This document shows, in pieces, positions 17,475 through 26,321 of a stretch of 64,000 nucleotides of DNA. The DNA is from Desulfofundulus thermosubterraneus DSM 16057 (GTDB taxonomy: Bacteria > Bacillota > Desulfotomaculia > Desulfotomaculales > Desulfovirgulaceae). Position numbers and translations under genes: made by a program. Position 1 is the stretch's first letter. Each line of letters starts with the position of its first letter. The notes beneath the pieces are model-generated. The model worked only from the letters and a program-made list of their open reading frames with translations. It did no database searches and had not been told where the DNA came from. The stretch is taken from the NCBI RefSeq assembly GCF_900142025.1, contig NZ_FQZM01000014.1:19910-83909 (forward strand), written 5' to 3'.

Positions 17475-18218
17475 ATGGATGCCGGTAAGGTGATGGAGAT
17501 CGTCAATGGCCTGACGGCAGACGGCAGGCAAAAAGACCTGTGGCGTCGGGTCATGGGGGGAGCGCTGGGCAAAGAAGCAGCAGACGGCTTGTTTGAAACT
17601 CTGCGTTCTTTAATTGAAGAGCTGGGTGAAGAAGAAGTAGGGGCGAAAATACTGCATATTGCAGGAGAACACGCTTCTTTCCCGGCTGTTGATATACTAC
17701 GGGCCGCATTGAAGGTTTCCGGGGAGATGCGGCGCGAAAATGAACATGTTTTAATGCAGCTCCGCCAGATGCTTTCGGAGCTGGCCACCCCAATAATTCG
17801 TATATGGACGGATATTTTACTGGTAGCCATGATTGGAAACCTGGATGGCCAGCGTGCCCAGAATATCGCGGAGAGATTGCTGAACAGGGTAAGTTCCGTC
17901 AGGGCGAAAGTGGTGCTGGTGGATGTTACGGGTGTCCCCATGATCGATACGGTGGTCGGGGGATTTCTTATGGAAATGTTTAACGCCATAAAGTTTCTGG
18001 GGGCTGAGGTGATTCTTACCGGTATCAAGCCGGAGGTTGCCCATACCCTTGTCAAACTGGGAGTGGACTTCCAGATGGTTACCGTCGCCAGGGATCTGGA
18101 GGACGCTCTCCGCCGGGGGATAGCCATAACCATGGAAGAGAGGAAGAGGCGCAGGCAGCTAGCCTTCAGTCTGGCAGGCGGCAGGCTGGAAGAAAGCGGT
18201 GAAGATGATGAACTTTGA
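17475..18218 (+). CDS. rsbR: Stressosome scaffold/sensor protein RsbR-like (STAS)
   Basis: 247 residues: an N-terminal globin-like sensor part (1-115) and a C-terminal STAS domain (about 120-225). Both threonines phosphorylated in Bacillus RsbRA have counterparts: IDT in DVTGVPMIDT and the T in KPEVAHTLV. ATG 17475 fits GGAGGG (17460-17465) better than the GTG two codons earlier. First gene of a tight five-gene operon. Together with RsbS it should build the large cytosolic signalling shell. Confidence 0.88.
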   Translation: MDAGKVMEIVNGLTADGRQKDLWRRVMGGALGKEAADGLFETLRSLIEELGEEEVGAKILHIAGEHASFPAVDILRAALKVSGEMRRENEHVLMQLRQMLSELATPIIRIWTDILLVAMIGNLDGQRAQNIAERLLNRVSSVRAKVVLVDVTGVPMIDTVVGGFLMEMFNAIKFLGAEVILTGIKPEVAHTLVKLGVDFQMVTVARDLEDALRRGIAITMEERKRRRQLAFSLAGGRLEESGEDDEL

Positions 18219-18591
18219 GGACAGGGTTGTGCCCATCATGCGCGTGGGCGGCTACCTGCTGGTGCCCATCCAGATCGACCTGGACGACAGAACGGTAGGA
18301 CGGCTGCAGCAGCAGCTTTTGAAGGAAATCGAGCGGACGAGGGCCAGGGCGGTTATACTGGATGTAAGGATGGTGGAAGTGATTGATAGCTATATATCGT
18401 ACACCCTTTCTGAAACGGCTGTCATGGCCCGCCTCATGGGGTGCCGCACTGTATTGTGCGGCATTCAACCCCCTGTAGCTTTAACTCTGGCCCAGATGGG
18501 TGTTACGCTGCAGGAGGTCGCGGTGGCGCGGAATCTGGAACATGCCCTGGTACTGGCCGGCTCTTTCCAGGAGAGGGATAAAGGTGTATGA
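18205..18591 (+). CDS. rsbS: Stressosome STAS protein RsbS-like
   Basis: A single STAS domain of 128 residues. The phospho-acceptor serine lies in VRMVEVIDSYIS, as Ser59 does in Bacillus RsbS; the later IQPPVALTLAQMGV helix matches too. ATG at 18205 (or 18208; a GTG at 18199 is also possible) overlaps the rsbR stop. In the known system RsbS holds the RsbT kinase on the stressosome until phosphorylated. Confidence 0.88.
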   Translation: MMNFEDRVVPIMRVGGYLLVPIQIDLDDRTVGRLQQQLLKEIERTRARAVILDVRMVEVIDSYISYTLSETAVMARLMGCRTVLCGIQPPVALTLAQMGVTLQEVAVARNLEHALVLAGSFQERDKGV

Positions 18592-19039
18592 GGAAAGGAT
18601 AACCTCCATAATTGAGGATCCGGCGCAGGAATTCGATATAGTGGTCCGCATTACTCGAGAGGAAGACATTGCCGTGGCACGGCAGATGGCCAAACAACTG
18701 GCCCAGGAGATCGGCTTTTCCTTGGCCGATGTTACCAGGATAGCCACTGCGGTTTCGGAGCTGGCCCGGAATATCTACCGGTACGCCAGGCAGGGCAGGA
18801 TAATGATAAGAAAGCGGCTGGAGGACAGGGACAGTCCGGGCATTGAAGTAATTGCCGCCGACCGCGGCCCCGGTATCCCTGACATCGAGCTGGTCTTGAC
18901 GCGGGGCTATACCACGTGGGAGCGCAGTCTCGGTATAGGCCTTTCGGGAGTAAAACGTCTGATGGATTCCTTCGCCATTCACTCCGAAGTGGGTAAGGGG
19001 ACGGTGGTTATTACGGGGAAGAGGAGGCGTACATTTTGA
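18584..19039 (+). CDS. rsbT: Stressosome serine kinase RsbT-like
   Basis: A GHKL-fold kinase of 151 residues. The N-box AVSELARNIYRYA, the ATP-lid glycines in ADRGPGIPD and GLGLSG-like GIGLSGVKRL are present. The GTG at 18584 overlaps the rsbS stop by 8 bases and follows GAGAGGGA. By homology it phosphorylates RsbR and RsbS, is then released, and activates a partner with an RsbU-type N-terminal domain. That partner here is probably the cyclase at 19649. Confidence 0.9.
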   Translation: MYEERITSIIEDPAQEFDIVVRITREEDIAVARQMAKQLAQEIGFSLADVTRIATAVSELARNIYRYARQGRIMIRKRLEDRDSPGIEVIAADRGPGIPDIELVLTRGYTTWERSLGIGLSGVKRLMDSFAIHSEVGKGTVVITGKRRRTF

Positions 19040-19647
19040 CTTTCTTTAAACAAGCCACAGCGTCCGGCCACGGCTGGGAGATCTGGTCGTGCTGGAGGCC
19101 GCGGACAGGCTATCCAGTGGGCGGAGACCTTTGTTGTGCATATAAAGGAAATGATAAACTTTTTATTTTGGTAGTGGATGTGCTGGGACACGGTGAAGAA
19201 GCTTATCGCTGTGCGGAAGGGCTGCACAGAGTTCTGGAAGAGCGTAGAGAAGACCTGCCGGGTGTGTACGGTGATATCGAAAGGGTCGCTGCCAGAATCC
19301 GGGGATGTACCCTCTTCCTCGGTACCCTGGACAATGCGACTCTAAGTTATATCATGGTGGGGAACATAAGGGGCTGGGTGATTGGTGATCAAAGGTTGGA
19401 GTTTTTGCCGGGGCAGCCCGGGGTGGTGGGAGGGCGGAGGCTTGTGCCGGTTATCCGGAATGTAAGGATTGATGATTATGCTCTTATAATAGTATGTTCT
19501 GATGGAATAAGGCGTAGCTTTGTGCCCGACCGGGGTGACGGGCATCTGTGGCGACAGGATGGCCTATACCTGGCGGTTACGATAATGGAGAAATATGGTG
19601 TTCCGGAAGACGATGCCAGCGTACTGGTGGGGAGGAGGTGCACCTGA
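19036..19647 (+). CDS. rsbX: RsbX-like PP2C phosphatase
   Basis: A PP2C/SpoIIE-type serine phosphatase of 203 residues. Metal-binding stretches VGGDLC, VVDVLGHG and VCSDG are visible. TTG start overlaps the rsbT stop. RsbX resets the stressosome by removing phosphates from RsbR and RsbS. Length and position match RsbX rather than RsbU. Confidence 0.85.
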   Translation: MTFFKQATASGHGWEIWSCWRPRTGYPVGGDLCCAYKGNDKLFILVVDVLGHGEEAYRCAEGLHRVLEERREDLPGVYGDIERVAARIRGCTLFLGTLDNATLSYIMVGNIRGWVIGDQRLEFLPGQPGVVGGRRLVPVIRNVRIDDYALIIVCSDGIRRSFVPDRGDGHLWRQDGLYLAVTIMEKYGVPEDDASVLVGRRCT

Positions 19648-19648
19648 G

Positions 19649-20461
19649 TTGGCTTCAGAGGCTTTTTATAATACTTATAAAAATTACCTTGAACGATATG
19701 TGTGTGAGGGTGGAACCGAAGGAGTACTCGTGGAAGCCTATCAGGACCTGACACACAGCCTGGATGAGAAACATGTTCAGGCGGCAAATATTCTGGATAT
19801 CCACACCAGGGCACTTCGAGAGGTAATGGGCATCCGCCGGGATAGCGATCCCGTCCAGTGGATATATATAGATCGCGCTACGGAATTCCTTGCTCAAATA
19901 CTGGTGGTCATTGATAGTTTTCTTCTGCAGCTTAAAGACAGGATAGAACACGACCCGCTTACGGGACTGTATAACAGGCTCGCTTTATACCCGTTATTGA
20001 ACCAGCTCCTTAGAGAAGCTCAGAGGAAGGAAAAGCCGCTGGTGGTTGCTATGCTGGATCTTGATGATTTTAAAGTGATAAACGACCGGTTCGGCCACCA
20101 TGCGGGTGACCGGGTTTTAATTGCTGCGGCCGGCATCATAAAGAAGGCTTTGCGGGCTGCAGATAAGGTGGTTCGGTACGGTGGAGAGGAATTTATAATT
20201 ATGCTGCCGGATACCAGCCTGAATAGATCGCAGGTTGCCCTGGAGCGTATAAGATCCCAGATAGCAGGGCAGAGGTTATTGCCAGAAATGGACGTGGTTG
20301 TGACGGCCAGTATTGGGGCTACGGAATATAGCGGCAGGGGAACTGCCAGTGTAAGTGACCTGATAGCTCAAGCTGACAGGGCCATGTATAAGGCAAAAAA
20401 GGAAGGGAAAAACATGGTGACTTGTGTTGAATCTGAGTGTCCGGGAAAACAGGAGGAGTGA
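19649..20461 (+). CDS. Stressosome output diguanylate cyclase (RsbU-N-like plus GGDEF)
   Basis: Residues 1-95 resemble the N-terminal domain of RsbU, the part that binds RsbT (YLERYVCEGG...ILDIHTRALREV). The rest is a GGDEF domain with intact RYGGEEF and DLDDFKVINDRFGHHAGD. TTG at 19649 is chosen: GGAGGAGGTG is 9 bases before it and the start lies 1 base past the rsbX stop. So released RsbT probably switches on c-di-GMP synthesis instead of sigma-B. A stressosome with a cyclase output is described for Moorella thermoacetica; this is the same design. Confidence 0.87.
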   Translation: MASEAFYNTYKNYLERYVCEGGTEGVLVEAYQDLTHSLDEKHVQAANILDIHTRALREVMGIRRDSDPVQWIYIDRATEFLAQILVVIDSFLLQLKDRIEHDPLTGLYNRLALYPLLNQLLREAQRKEKPLVVAMLDLDDFKVINDRFGHHAGDRVLIAAAGIIKKALRAADKVVRYGGEEFIIMLPDTSLNRSQVALERIRSQIAGQRLLPEMDVVVTASIGATEYSGRGTASVSDLIAQADRAMYKAKKEGKNMVTCVESECPGKQEE

Positions 20462-20603
20462 TCAGGAAAATTTAGCCCCGGTAAGAACTATTTTTCAGAG
20501 CCCGGGACTTTTTGAGTTTAAAGACAATTCGCCCCGGCTTCCCACATAATCTATATAAACAAGAACATTCTTTGGCACCAGGGAAAACTGGAGGTTGATT
20601 AGT

Positions 20604-22049
20604 GTGACCAAAGAAGAGCTGCGCAAGCTTTCGGAAGCCGTGGAAATAATCACCGCCAAGGCCCGGGAATTTGGTCTGGACTTTTATGATATGTATTTTG
20701 AAATCTGCCCGGCGGATATCATCTATACCTTTGGGGCTTACGGCATGCCCACCCGTTTCTCCCACTGGACCTTTGGCAAAGCCTATCATAAAATGAAAAC
20801 CCAGTATGATTACAACCTCAGCCGCATCTACGAAATGGTAATAAACTCCAACCCCTGCTACGCTTTTCTCCTGGAAGGCAATTCCCTGGTCCAGAACAAG
20901 CTGGTGATAGCCCACGTTCTGGCCCACTGCGACTTTTTTAAAAACAACGTCTACTTCAAGCATACCAACCGCAATATGGTAGAGTCCATGGCCAGCGCGG
21001 CCGAAAGATTCCGGGGTTACGAAATGAGGTACGGCAAGGATAGGGTAGAAGCCTTTCTGGACGCAGTGATTTCCATCCAGGAACACGTAGACCCCTATCA
21101 TTTCATAAAGGCTGGCCGGGAAAAGAAAAAGCAGGAAAAGGAAGAAGGGTCCTGTGCCTGCAGCCAGGGCAGGAAGTGCGGAAAACGACACCGGCAGGAA
21201 ACCCCCTATGATGACCTGTGGGAGCTCGATGAGCCCAAATGCGCCGGGCAGTGTGAAAAACCTAGGAAGTTCCCCCCGGAGCCGGAAAAAGACCTGTTGC
21301 TGTTTATTATGGAACATGCCCGGGATCTGGACGACTGGCAGCGGGACATTATATCCGTAATCCGTCAGGAGATGTTTTATTTCTGGCCCCAGTTGGAAAC
21401 AAAAATTATGAACGAAGGCTGGGCTACCTACTGGCACCTGCGCATTATGCGGGAAGTAGATCTTACTGAGGCGGAAGCGGTAGAGTTCGCCAAGATGCAT
21501 GCCGGGGTAATTCAACCTTCCCGGGTGCGCCTGAATCCCTATCACCTGGGGTTGAAAATTTTTGAAGACATTGAAAGGCGCTGGAACGAGCCCACCAGGG
21601 AAGAGAGGAAAAAATACAATCGCCCCGGCGGTGAGGGAAAGCAGAAGATCTTCGAGGTGCGGGAACAGGAAAATGATATTTCCTTCCTGAGGAACTACCT
21701 GACCAAAGAACTAATAGAGGAAATGGACCTTTATCTTTACAAAAAGATGGGCTACGATTGGAAGGTATCGGACAAAGACTGGGAAAAGGTCAAAGACGGC
21801 ATCCTTTCCAGCCTGACCAACGGCGGCTACCCCTATATCGTGGTGGAAGACGGGGATTTCAATAAACGGGGCGATTTATACTTGAAACACTGTTACGAGG
21901 GCCTGGAGCTGGATGTGTTTTATCTGGAGAAGACTTTACCTTACGTATACCGCCTCTGGGGGCGGCCGGTGCACCTGGAGACGGTCATTGATAATAAAAA
22001 GGTGCTTTTCTCTTACAATGGGGAAAAGGTGAGAAATAAATTTATCTAG
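20604..22049 (+). CDS. spoVR: SpoVR family protein
   Basis: 481 residues, typical of SpoVR, needed for normal spore cortex in Bacillus; its biochemical role is unclear. Hallmarks are [32 protein letters not shown], the HCDFFKNN block and [14 protein letters not shown] cysteine-rich insertion ([10 protein letters not shown], about residue 190) is unusual. GTG at 20604 follows GGAGG with 9 bases spacing; the TTG at 20595 is too close. In most genomes it is next to prkA and yhbH; here neither is adjacent. Confidence 0.93.
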   Translation: MTKEELRKLSEAVEIITAKAREFGLDFYDMYFEICPADIIYTFGAYGMPTRFSHWTFGKAYHKMKTQYDYNLSRIYEMVINSNPCYAFLLEGNSLVQNKLVIAHVLAHCDFFKNNVYFKHTNRNMVESMASAAERFRGYEMRYGKDRVEAFLDAVISIQEHVDPYHFIKAGREKKKQEKEEGSCACSQGRKCGKRHRQETPYDDLWELDEPKCAGQCEKPRKFPPEPEKDLLLFIMEHARDLDDWQRDIISVIRQEMFYFWPQLETKIMNEGWATYWHLRIMREVDLTEAEAVEFAKMHAGVIQPSRVRLNPYHLGLKIFEDIERRWNEPTREERKKYNRPGGEGKQKIFEVREQENDISFLRNYLTKELIEEMDLYLYKKMGYDWKVSDKDWEKVKDGILSSLTNGGYPYIVVEDGDFNKRGDLYLKHCYEGLELDVFYLEKTLPYVYRLWGRPVHLETVIDNKKVLFSYNGEKVRNKFI

Positions 22050-22069
22050 CACTTCCAGAAAAATATAGC

Positions 22070-22120
22070 GGGCGGCGGCCATTCCCGGCTGTATTTGGCG
22101 GGACGGCCTGCCGCCCTTTT
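22070..22120. terminator. Bidirectional terminator between spoVR and splB
   Basis: GGGCGGCGGCC (22070-22080) pairs with GGCCTGCCGCCC (22105-22116), with TTTTGTTT after it on the plus strand and A-rich sequence before it. It lies between convergent genes. Confidence 0.78.
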
Positions 22121-22128
22121 GTTTCGGG

Positions 22129-23145
22129 TTAGACGAAGTAATCGATCTTTGCCCCGGGAAACAGTTCCTCTGTTTTCGAAACGAGGGTTTCCTTTAAACG
22201 GTGCATTAACTGCGGGGCGTAAACATATTTCCCGTAACCGAACTGGCCGAACTTGAACTTTCTGTTTTCTTCATTCATGGGTAAAAAGGTATTGGGGAAC
22301 AGCGTTTTTATTCTGTTTTTTGCCCGTACGGTAAACCGGTGGGTGATAAATTCAAAAGACAACACCTGGGACTCGGGGAGGGACTTCCTTATTGCTTTTA
22401 ATAAATCTATGTAGTCCGTTTCCCAGCCGGGGTAGGCTATGATGGGAGCAATGATGAACCCCGTGGGATAACCAGCCTCTATAACTTTTCTGGCTGCCTT
22501 TAATCGCTGTTCCAGCTTCGGCGTCCCATGTTCAAAGGATTTTATTATTCTGGTAGTATTTACGCTAAAACGAACTGTTGTATTCCCGTTATGTTTTAAA
22601 ATTAAAAGTGAATCAATCTCAGTGAATTTGGTGGCAAAGCGAAAACGGCCAAAATCCTGGGTGGCAAAAAAGAGAATGGTTTTGGCCAGTGCCCCGGTGT
22701 ATTTTTCCACAGGGACCGGGTCGGAGGTGGCGGATCCTTCAAATATAGTCACTTCAGGTTGTCTTTGGACGATATAGTCCCTGGCTTTCTCTAAAATTTC
22801 TTCGATGTTGACATAAGCCCTGATGTAGGGCTTATTGGGCAGGCTGCCGAGTAAATAACAGTACTCACACTTTCCGGGGCAGGAAGTGGTCAATGGCAGC
22901 TGGTAATGGGCTGACGGTTTACAGGTTTGAAAGGTAAGAGTCCTCCTCACGCCAAATACCAGCGTTCTCTTAGCTTCCCGGTAGGCTTCTTGCGGATTTT
23001 TCCCGGGAATGCCAGTTATCCTGTTATGGGAACGGGTTACAATCACCTCAATGTCGGCCCGTTTAAATGATTCCCAGAGGGATTTACCTAAAGGATATTC
23101 CAGGGCGTCCTGTTCAAATATTACTCTATCAGGGTAAAAATTCAT
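22129..23145 (-). CDS. splB: Spore photoproduct lyase
   Basis: A radical SAM enzyme that splits the thymine dimer formed in UV-irradiated spores. The SAM cluster motif CPGKCEYC (C-x3-C-x2-C) is intact. The C-terminal half has the VRFSVNTTRI and AGYPTGFIIAPI blocks of SplB. ATG at 23145 is used because GGGGTGG stands before it; this gives 338 residues, close to Bacillus SplB. It is divergent from ku, so two spore repair genes share a 200-base upstream region. Confidence 0.94.
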   Translation of the reverse strand: MNFYPDRVIFEQDALEYPLGKSLWESFKRADIEVIVTRSHNRITGIPGKNPQEAYREAKRTLVFGVRRTLTFQTCKPSAHYQLPLTTSCPGKCEYCYLLGSLPNKPYIRAYVNIEEILEKARDYIVQRQPEVTIFEGSATSDPVPVEKYTGALAKTILFFATQDFGRFRFATKFTEIDSLLILKHNGNTTVRFSVNTTRIIKSFEHGTPKLEQRLKAARKVIEAGYPTGFIIAPIIAYPGWETDYIDLLKAIRKSLPESQVLSFEFITHRFTVRAKNRIKTLFPNTFLPMNEENRKFKFGQFGYGKYVYAPQLMHRLKETLVSKTEELFPGAKIDYFV

Positions 23146-23343
23146 ACCAAACCACCCCTGCCGGTACACATATGTAACTTCTATTATAACCATTTGGGCT
23201 TTCAAAAATTCCCAGGGTATACCTCACTGCTATTTACATGTCCGGCAGGACTCGCCGGATAACTTCATAATTTGTCAGTATTAAGGCCATCCTAGCTTAA
23301 AAGTGGGCCGGTAGTAATATTTTTTGTCTGGGGGTGGCGGCGT

Positions 23344-24213
23344 TTGCGTCCGATCTGGAAAGGGGCGATTAGTTTTGGCCTGGTTTACGTGCCCGTGAAA
23401 ATGTACGCGGCTACGGAAAAAAAGGATGTAAAGTTCAACTATTTACACCATAAGTGCAAAAACCCCATTCAGTACCGGCGCTATTGTCCCTACTGCGAAG
23501 AAGAAGTTCCCCTGGAGGAACTGGTGCGGGGATACGAGTATGAAAAGGGGCGCTATGTTATTTTACGGGAAGAAGATTTTGACGCTTTGCCCGGGGGAGA
23601 CGGGCACAACATTGAAATCATGGATTTCGTGGAACTGGGAGAAATAGACCCCATCTATTACGACAAAGCCTACTACCTGGCCCCCGCCGGCGGTGGGGAA
23701 AAGGTTTACGAGCTTTTAAAGCGGGCCATGGAAGAAAGCGGCAGGGTGGCCGTGGCCCGGGTGACCATCCGCAGCAAGGTGAGCCTGGCCGTGTTGCGGG
23801 TGGCCAGGGGTGTGCTGTCCATGAGCACCATGTTTTATCCCGATGAGGTACGGGATGCCGGGGCCATTGAAGAAATGCGCTACCGGGTGGAGGTGCCGGA
23901 AAAGGAACTGCAGATGGCGGTAAATTTAGTCAACAGCCTTACGGCTTCCTTTGACCCGGAGAAATATACCGATGCATACCGTCATGCGCTTATGGAATTA
24001 ATCCAGGCCCGGGTGGCCGGCCGGGAGGTGGCCGAGCCCACCCGGCCGGAAGCGGCCAGGGTGGTGGACCTGATGGAGGCCTTGAAGGCCAGCATCGAAA
24101 AGGCTAAAAAGGAACGGGGCCGGCAAGCAACCGGGGATGCTCCCGGAGAACAAGAAATTGCTCCTAAAAAGCCCCGCCGCCGGGGACGCAAAAAGGCAGT
24201 TGGGGAGGCGTAA
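23344..24213 (+). CDS. ku: Ku protein for non-homologous end joining
   Basis: Bacterial Ku binds DNA ends and recruits LigD. 289 residues; the start RPIWKGAISFGLVYVPVKMY and the paired cysteines of KCKNPIQYRRYCPYCEEEV are typical. The last 40 residues are rich in Lys/Arg (KKPRRRGRKKAVG), the usual basic tail. TTG start with GGGGGTGG upstream. Followed by a LigD-type ligase. Confidence 0.94.
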   Translation: MRPIWKGAISFGLVYVPVKMYAATEKKDVKFNYLHHKCKNPIQYRRYCPYCEEEVPLEELVRGYEYEKGRYVILREEDFDALPGGDGHNIEIMDFVELGEIDPIYYDKAYYLAPAGGGEKVYELLKRAMEESGRVAVARVTIRSKVSLAVLRVARGVLSMSTMFYPDEVRDAGAIEEMRYRVEVPEKELQMAVNLVNSLTASFDPEKYTDAYRHALMELIQARVAGREVAEPTRPEAARVVDLMEALKASIEKAKKERGRQATGDAPGEQEIAPKKPRRRGRKKAVGEA

Positions 24214-24283
24214 AGTTTTCCTTCTTTCTTTATTGAACAAAAGGAACGACCGCCCGAAAGGACTAACGGGGGAGGTATGCACC

Positions 24284-25240
24284 GTGGAGGGGCAGGCATC
24301 TCTACCACTGCTGCGGCCCATGCTGGCCACGTCATCCCGGCCCTTTGACAGCCCCGATTTTCTCTACGAAGTTAAATGGGACGGCTACCGCGTGCTGGCC
24401 TACCTGGACGGCGGTACGCTGTTGCGCTCCCGCAACTTGCGGGATATTACAGCCACTTTCCCGGAATTAAAGGAACTGCATAAATGTGTAAAAAACCAGC
24501 CGGCCATTGTTGACGGGGAAATCGTCATTTTTCAGGATGGCCGGCCATCTTTTGCCGCCCTGCAGGCCCGGGGACGGTTGGAAGATCCTATGAAGATAAT
24601 GGGTATGGTCCGCCGGTACCCTGCCATTCTTATGGCTTTCGATGTACTTTATGCCGGTGGCCGTTCCCGCTTAAACGAGCCTTTACGCCGCCGCAAGGAA
24701 CTCCTGGCGGAAATGATTAAGCCCGGTGACCAGGTGCTGGTGTCCGAATTTGTTTTGCATCATGGGCGGGCCTTTACTGCCGCCTGCGTTGCCCGGGGTC
24801 TGGAAGGGGCCATGGCCAAGCACCTGGACAGCCCCTACCTCCCCGGCCGGCGTTCCCCTTACTGGCGCAAATTCCGCAACACCAGGGAGGCCGATCTGGT
24901 CATCTGCGGTTACCAGGTGGGGCGTGGCCGGCGGCGTCTCGGTGCCCTGTTATTGGGTGGATACCGGGGCGAGGAGCTTGTTTACCAGGGCAAGGTAGGT
25001 ACGGGGTTCAGCCGGGAGGAGGAGGAACACCTACTGGAACTGTTATCCCGCCTCGTAATCCCCCGGCCAGTTCTGCCCCTGCCGCCGGTAGAAGCCCGGC
25101 GAACCATCGCGGTGGAACCAGTACTGGTTTGCGCCGTAGAGTATCTTGCCTTAACAGCTGGTGGGCTGCTCCGGCATTGCAGCTACCGGGGTTTGCGACC
25201 GGATAAATCACCCCGGGAATGCCATTATCTTCTGGGGTAA
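24284..25240 (+). CDS. ligD: ATP-dependent DNA ligase (LigD ligase part)
   Basis: Seals ends in bacterial NHEJ. The adenylation motif EVKWDGYR (K-x-DG) is at residues 27-34, and motif IV-like DGEIVIF plus the oligonucleotide-binding domain follow. 318 residues. GTG at 24284 is preceded by GGGGGAGG. The polymerase domain that is fused to it in many bacteria is a separate gene at 26322, and no phosphoesterase domain is seen. Confidence 0.9.
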   Translation: MEGQASLPLLRPMLATSSRPFDSPDFLYEVKWDGYRVLAYLDGGTLLRSRNLRDITATFPELKELHKCVKNQPAIVDGEIVIFQDGRPSFAALQARGRLEDPMKIMGMVRRYPAILMAFDVLYAGGRSRLNEPLRRRKELLAEMIKPGDQVLVSEFVLHHGRAFTAACVARGLEGAMAKHLDSPYLPGRRSPYWRKFRNTREADLVICGYQVGRGRRRLGALLLGGYRGEELVYQGKVGTGFSREEEEHLLELLSRLVIPRPVLPLPPVEARRTIAVEPVLVCAVEYLALTAGGLLRHCSYRGLRPDKSPRECHYLLG

Positions 25241-25313
25241 AAAAATTTTTAACTGTCACCATTGCCGGGATTGCTCCATAATATGGTACCAAATATTGAA
25301 GGGAGGACTCCAA

Positions 25314-25424
25314 ATGGGTTATGGTTTAACCGGTGCTTATCCGCAGTTTTCTTTCATCCTGTTCCTCATTTTGATCCTGTTGTTCTTTGGGGACGGGCCT
25401 TTCTACTACGGCAACCCCAAGTAA
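25314..25424 (+). CDS. Tiny hydrophobic protein 1 (36 aa), tandem family
   Basis: ATG with GGGAGGA upstream. After a Gly/Tyr-rich start there is one membrane segment (FSFILFLILILLFFG) and a short FYYGNPK tail. Its neighbour at 25498 is a close copy. Small proteins like these are common in spore formers (YjcZ-like), which would fit the spore and repair genes around it. That link is inference. Confidence 0.7.
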   Translation: MGYGLTGAYPQFSFILFLILILLFFGDGPFYYGNPK

Positions 25425-25497
25425 AGCTATCCGGTTGGATACGCGAGAGTAGATGCTTGCTTTTCCTTCCAAACTTGTAAGAAGGGGGGGGGTTAAG

Positions 25498-25608
25498 GTG
25501 AGCGGTTCCTATTATCCCTTTTACGGCCAGTTCTCCTTCATCCTGTTTCTGATTTTGATCTTGCTCTTCTTTGGGGATGGCATTTTCTACTGGGGTAATT
25601 CCAAGTAA
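25498..25608 (+). CDS. Tiny hydrophobic protein 2 (36 aa), tandem family
   Basis: GTG start behind a long G-run (GAAGGGGGGGGG). The membrane segment FSFILFLILILLFFGDG is identical to copy 1; the ends differ slightly (SGSYYPFYGQ at the front, FYWGNSK at the back). The identity of the core in both copies and the clear ribosome sites show that these are real genes. Confidence 0.7.
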   Translation: MSGSYYPFYGQFSFILFLILILLFFGDGIFYWGNSK

Positions 25609-25657
25609 AAAAACAGTCCGTGCTCAAAAGAAGGTGCACTCAGCAATGGAGTTTAAG

Positions 25658-25763
25658 GTGAGCGGTTCCTTTATCCCTTTTTAGCCAGTTCTCTAACATC
25701 CTGCTCTTGATCTTGCTCTTCTTCGGCAAAGAGTTCTTCTATTACGGGTCAAACGCCAGTTAA
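25658..25763 (+). pseudogene. Decayed third copy of the tiny hydrophobic protein
   Basis: Starts GTGAGCGGTTCC like copy 2, but a base loss near 25680 puts TAG in frame. After a shift the frame reads SQFSNILLLILLFFGKEFFYYG, so the family core is still visible, with an internal deletion. A clear frameshifted paralogue. Confidence 0.65.
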
Positions 25764-25777
25764 ATAACTATAATGAA

Positions 25778-25812
25778 GGGCTGCATCCAAGGATGCAGCC
25801 CTCATTCGATGT
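25778..25812 (+). terminator. Terminator behind the tiny-protein cluster
   Basis: GGGCTGCATCC (25778-25788) pairs with GGATGCAGCCC (25791-25801). The T content after it is modest (TCATTCGATGTTT). Confidence 0.65.
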
Positions 25813-25862
25813 TTAGGCCCGGAATGGATTGTGATAACCTGTTAGCTATTGCTACGCGCAGC

Positions 25863-26198
25863 TCACAGAAACTGGATAAAAACATTGTCATTGCTGGTAT
25901 GGGGGGCCTTTTTCACCCGTACCTCCAGTAAGCCGTGGCGGTAAGCGGCCGTGGCCGTCTCCGGCCTCACGGGGCAGGGGAAATTTACTACTTGCTGAAA
26001 TTCTTCTGCCGTCCCGGCAGGCAGCACCGTGGCCTGGCTTTTGGGTTCCGGGAGCCTTTTAAAACGGCGGCCGCGGATTTCCAAACTGCTGGTCCTGACC
26101 GAAAGATGCAGGTCTTCCCGCCTCTGCAATCCCGGGATCTCGACCACGGCGATGATTTCGTCACCCAGCTCATGAACGTGGGCAATGATGGTCACCAT
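25863..26198 (-). CDS. Hsp20/alpha-crystallin small heat-shock protein
   Basis: 111 residues. The alpha-crystallin core shows VEIPGLQRREDLHLSV, LEIRGRR and the end-of-domain AAYRHGLLEVRVKK (usual motif GVLTV). The usual long N-terminal arm is lacking. ATG at 26198 is preceded by GAGGCGG with normal spacing; a GTG two codons earlier overlaps that site. Such chaperones are often made in spores. Alone on the minus strand within the NHEJ cluster. Confidence 0.8.
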   Translation of the reverse strand: MVTIIAHVHELGDEIIAVVEIPGLQRREDLHLSVRTSSLEIRGRRFKRLPEPKSQATVLPAGTAEEFQQVVNFPCPVRPETATAAYRHGLLEVRVKKAPHTSNDNVFIQFL

Positions 26199-26321
26199 AA
26201 ACACCGCCTCTGTATAGGCCTTTGTGTCAAGATATGTTCCAGGGAGGACTTTAGTGCTTTTGCCGGTCCCCCGGTTTTAGGTCGGGTGATTGAAGCCATA
26301 ATAAGGTGAGGGGGTAAAAGC

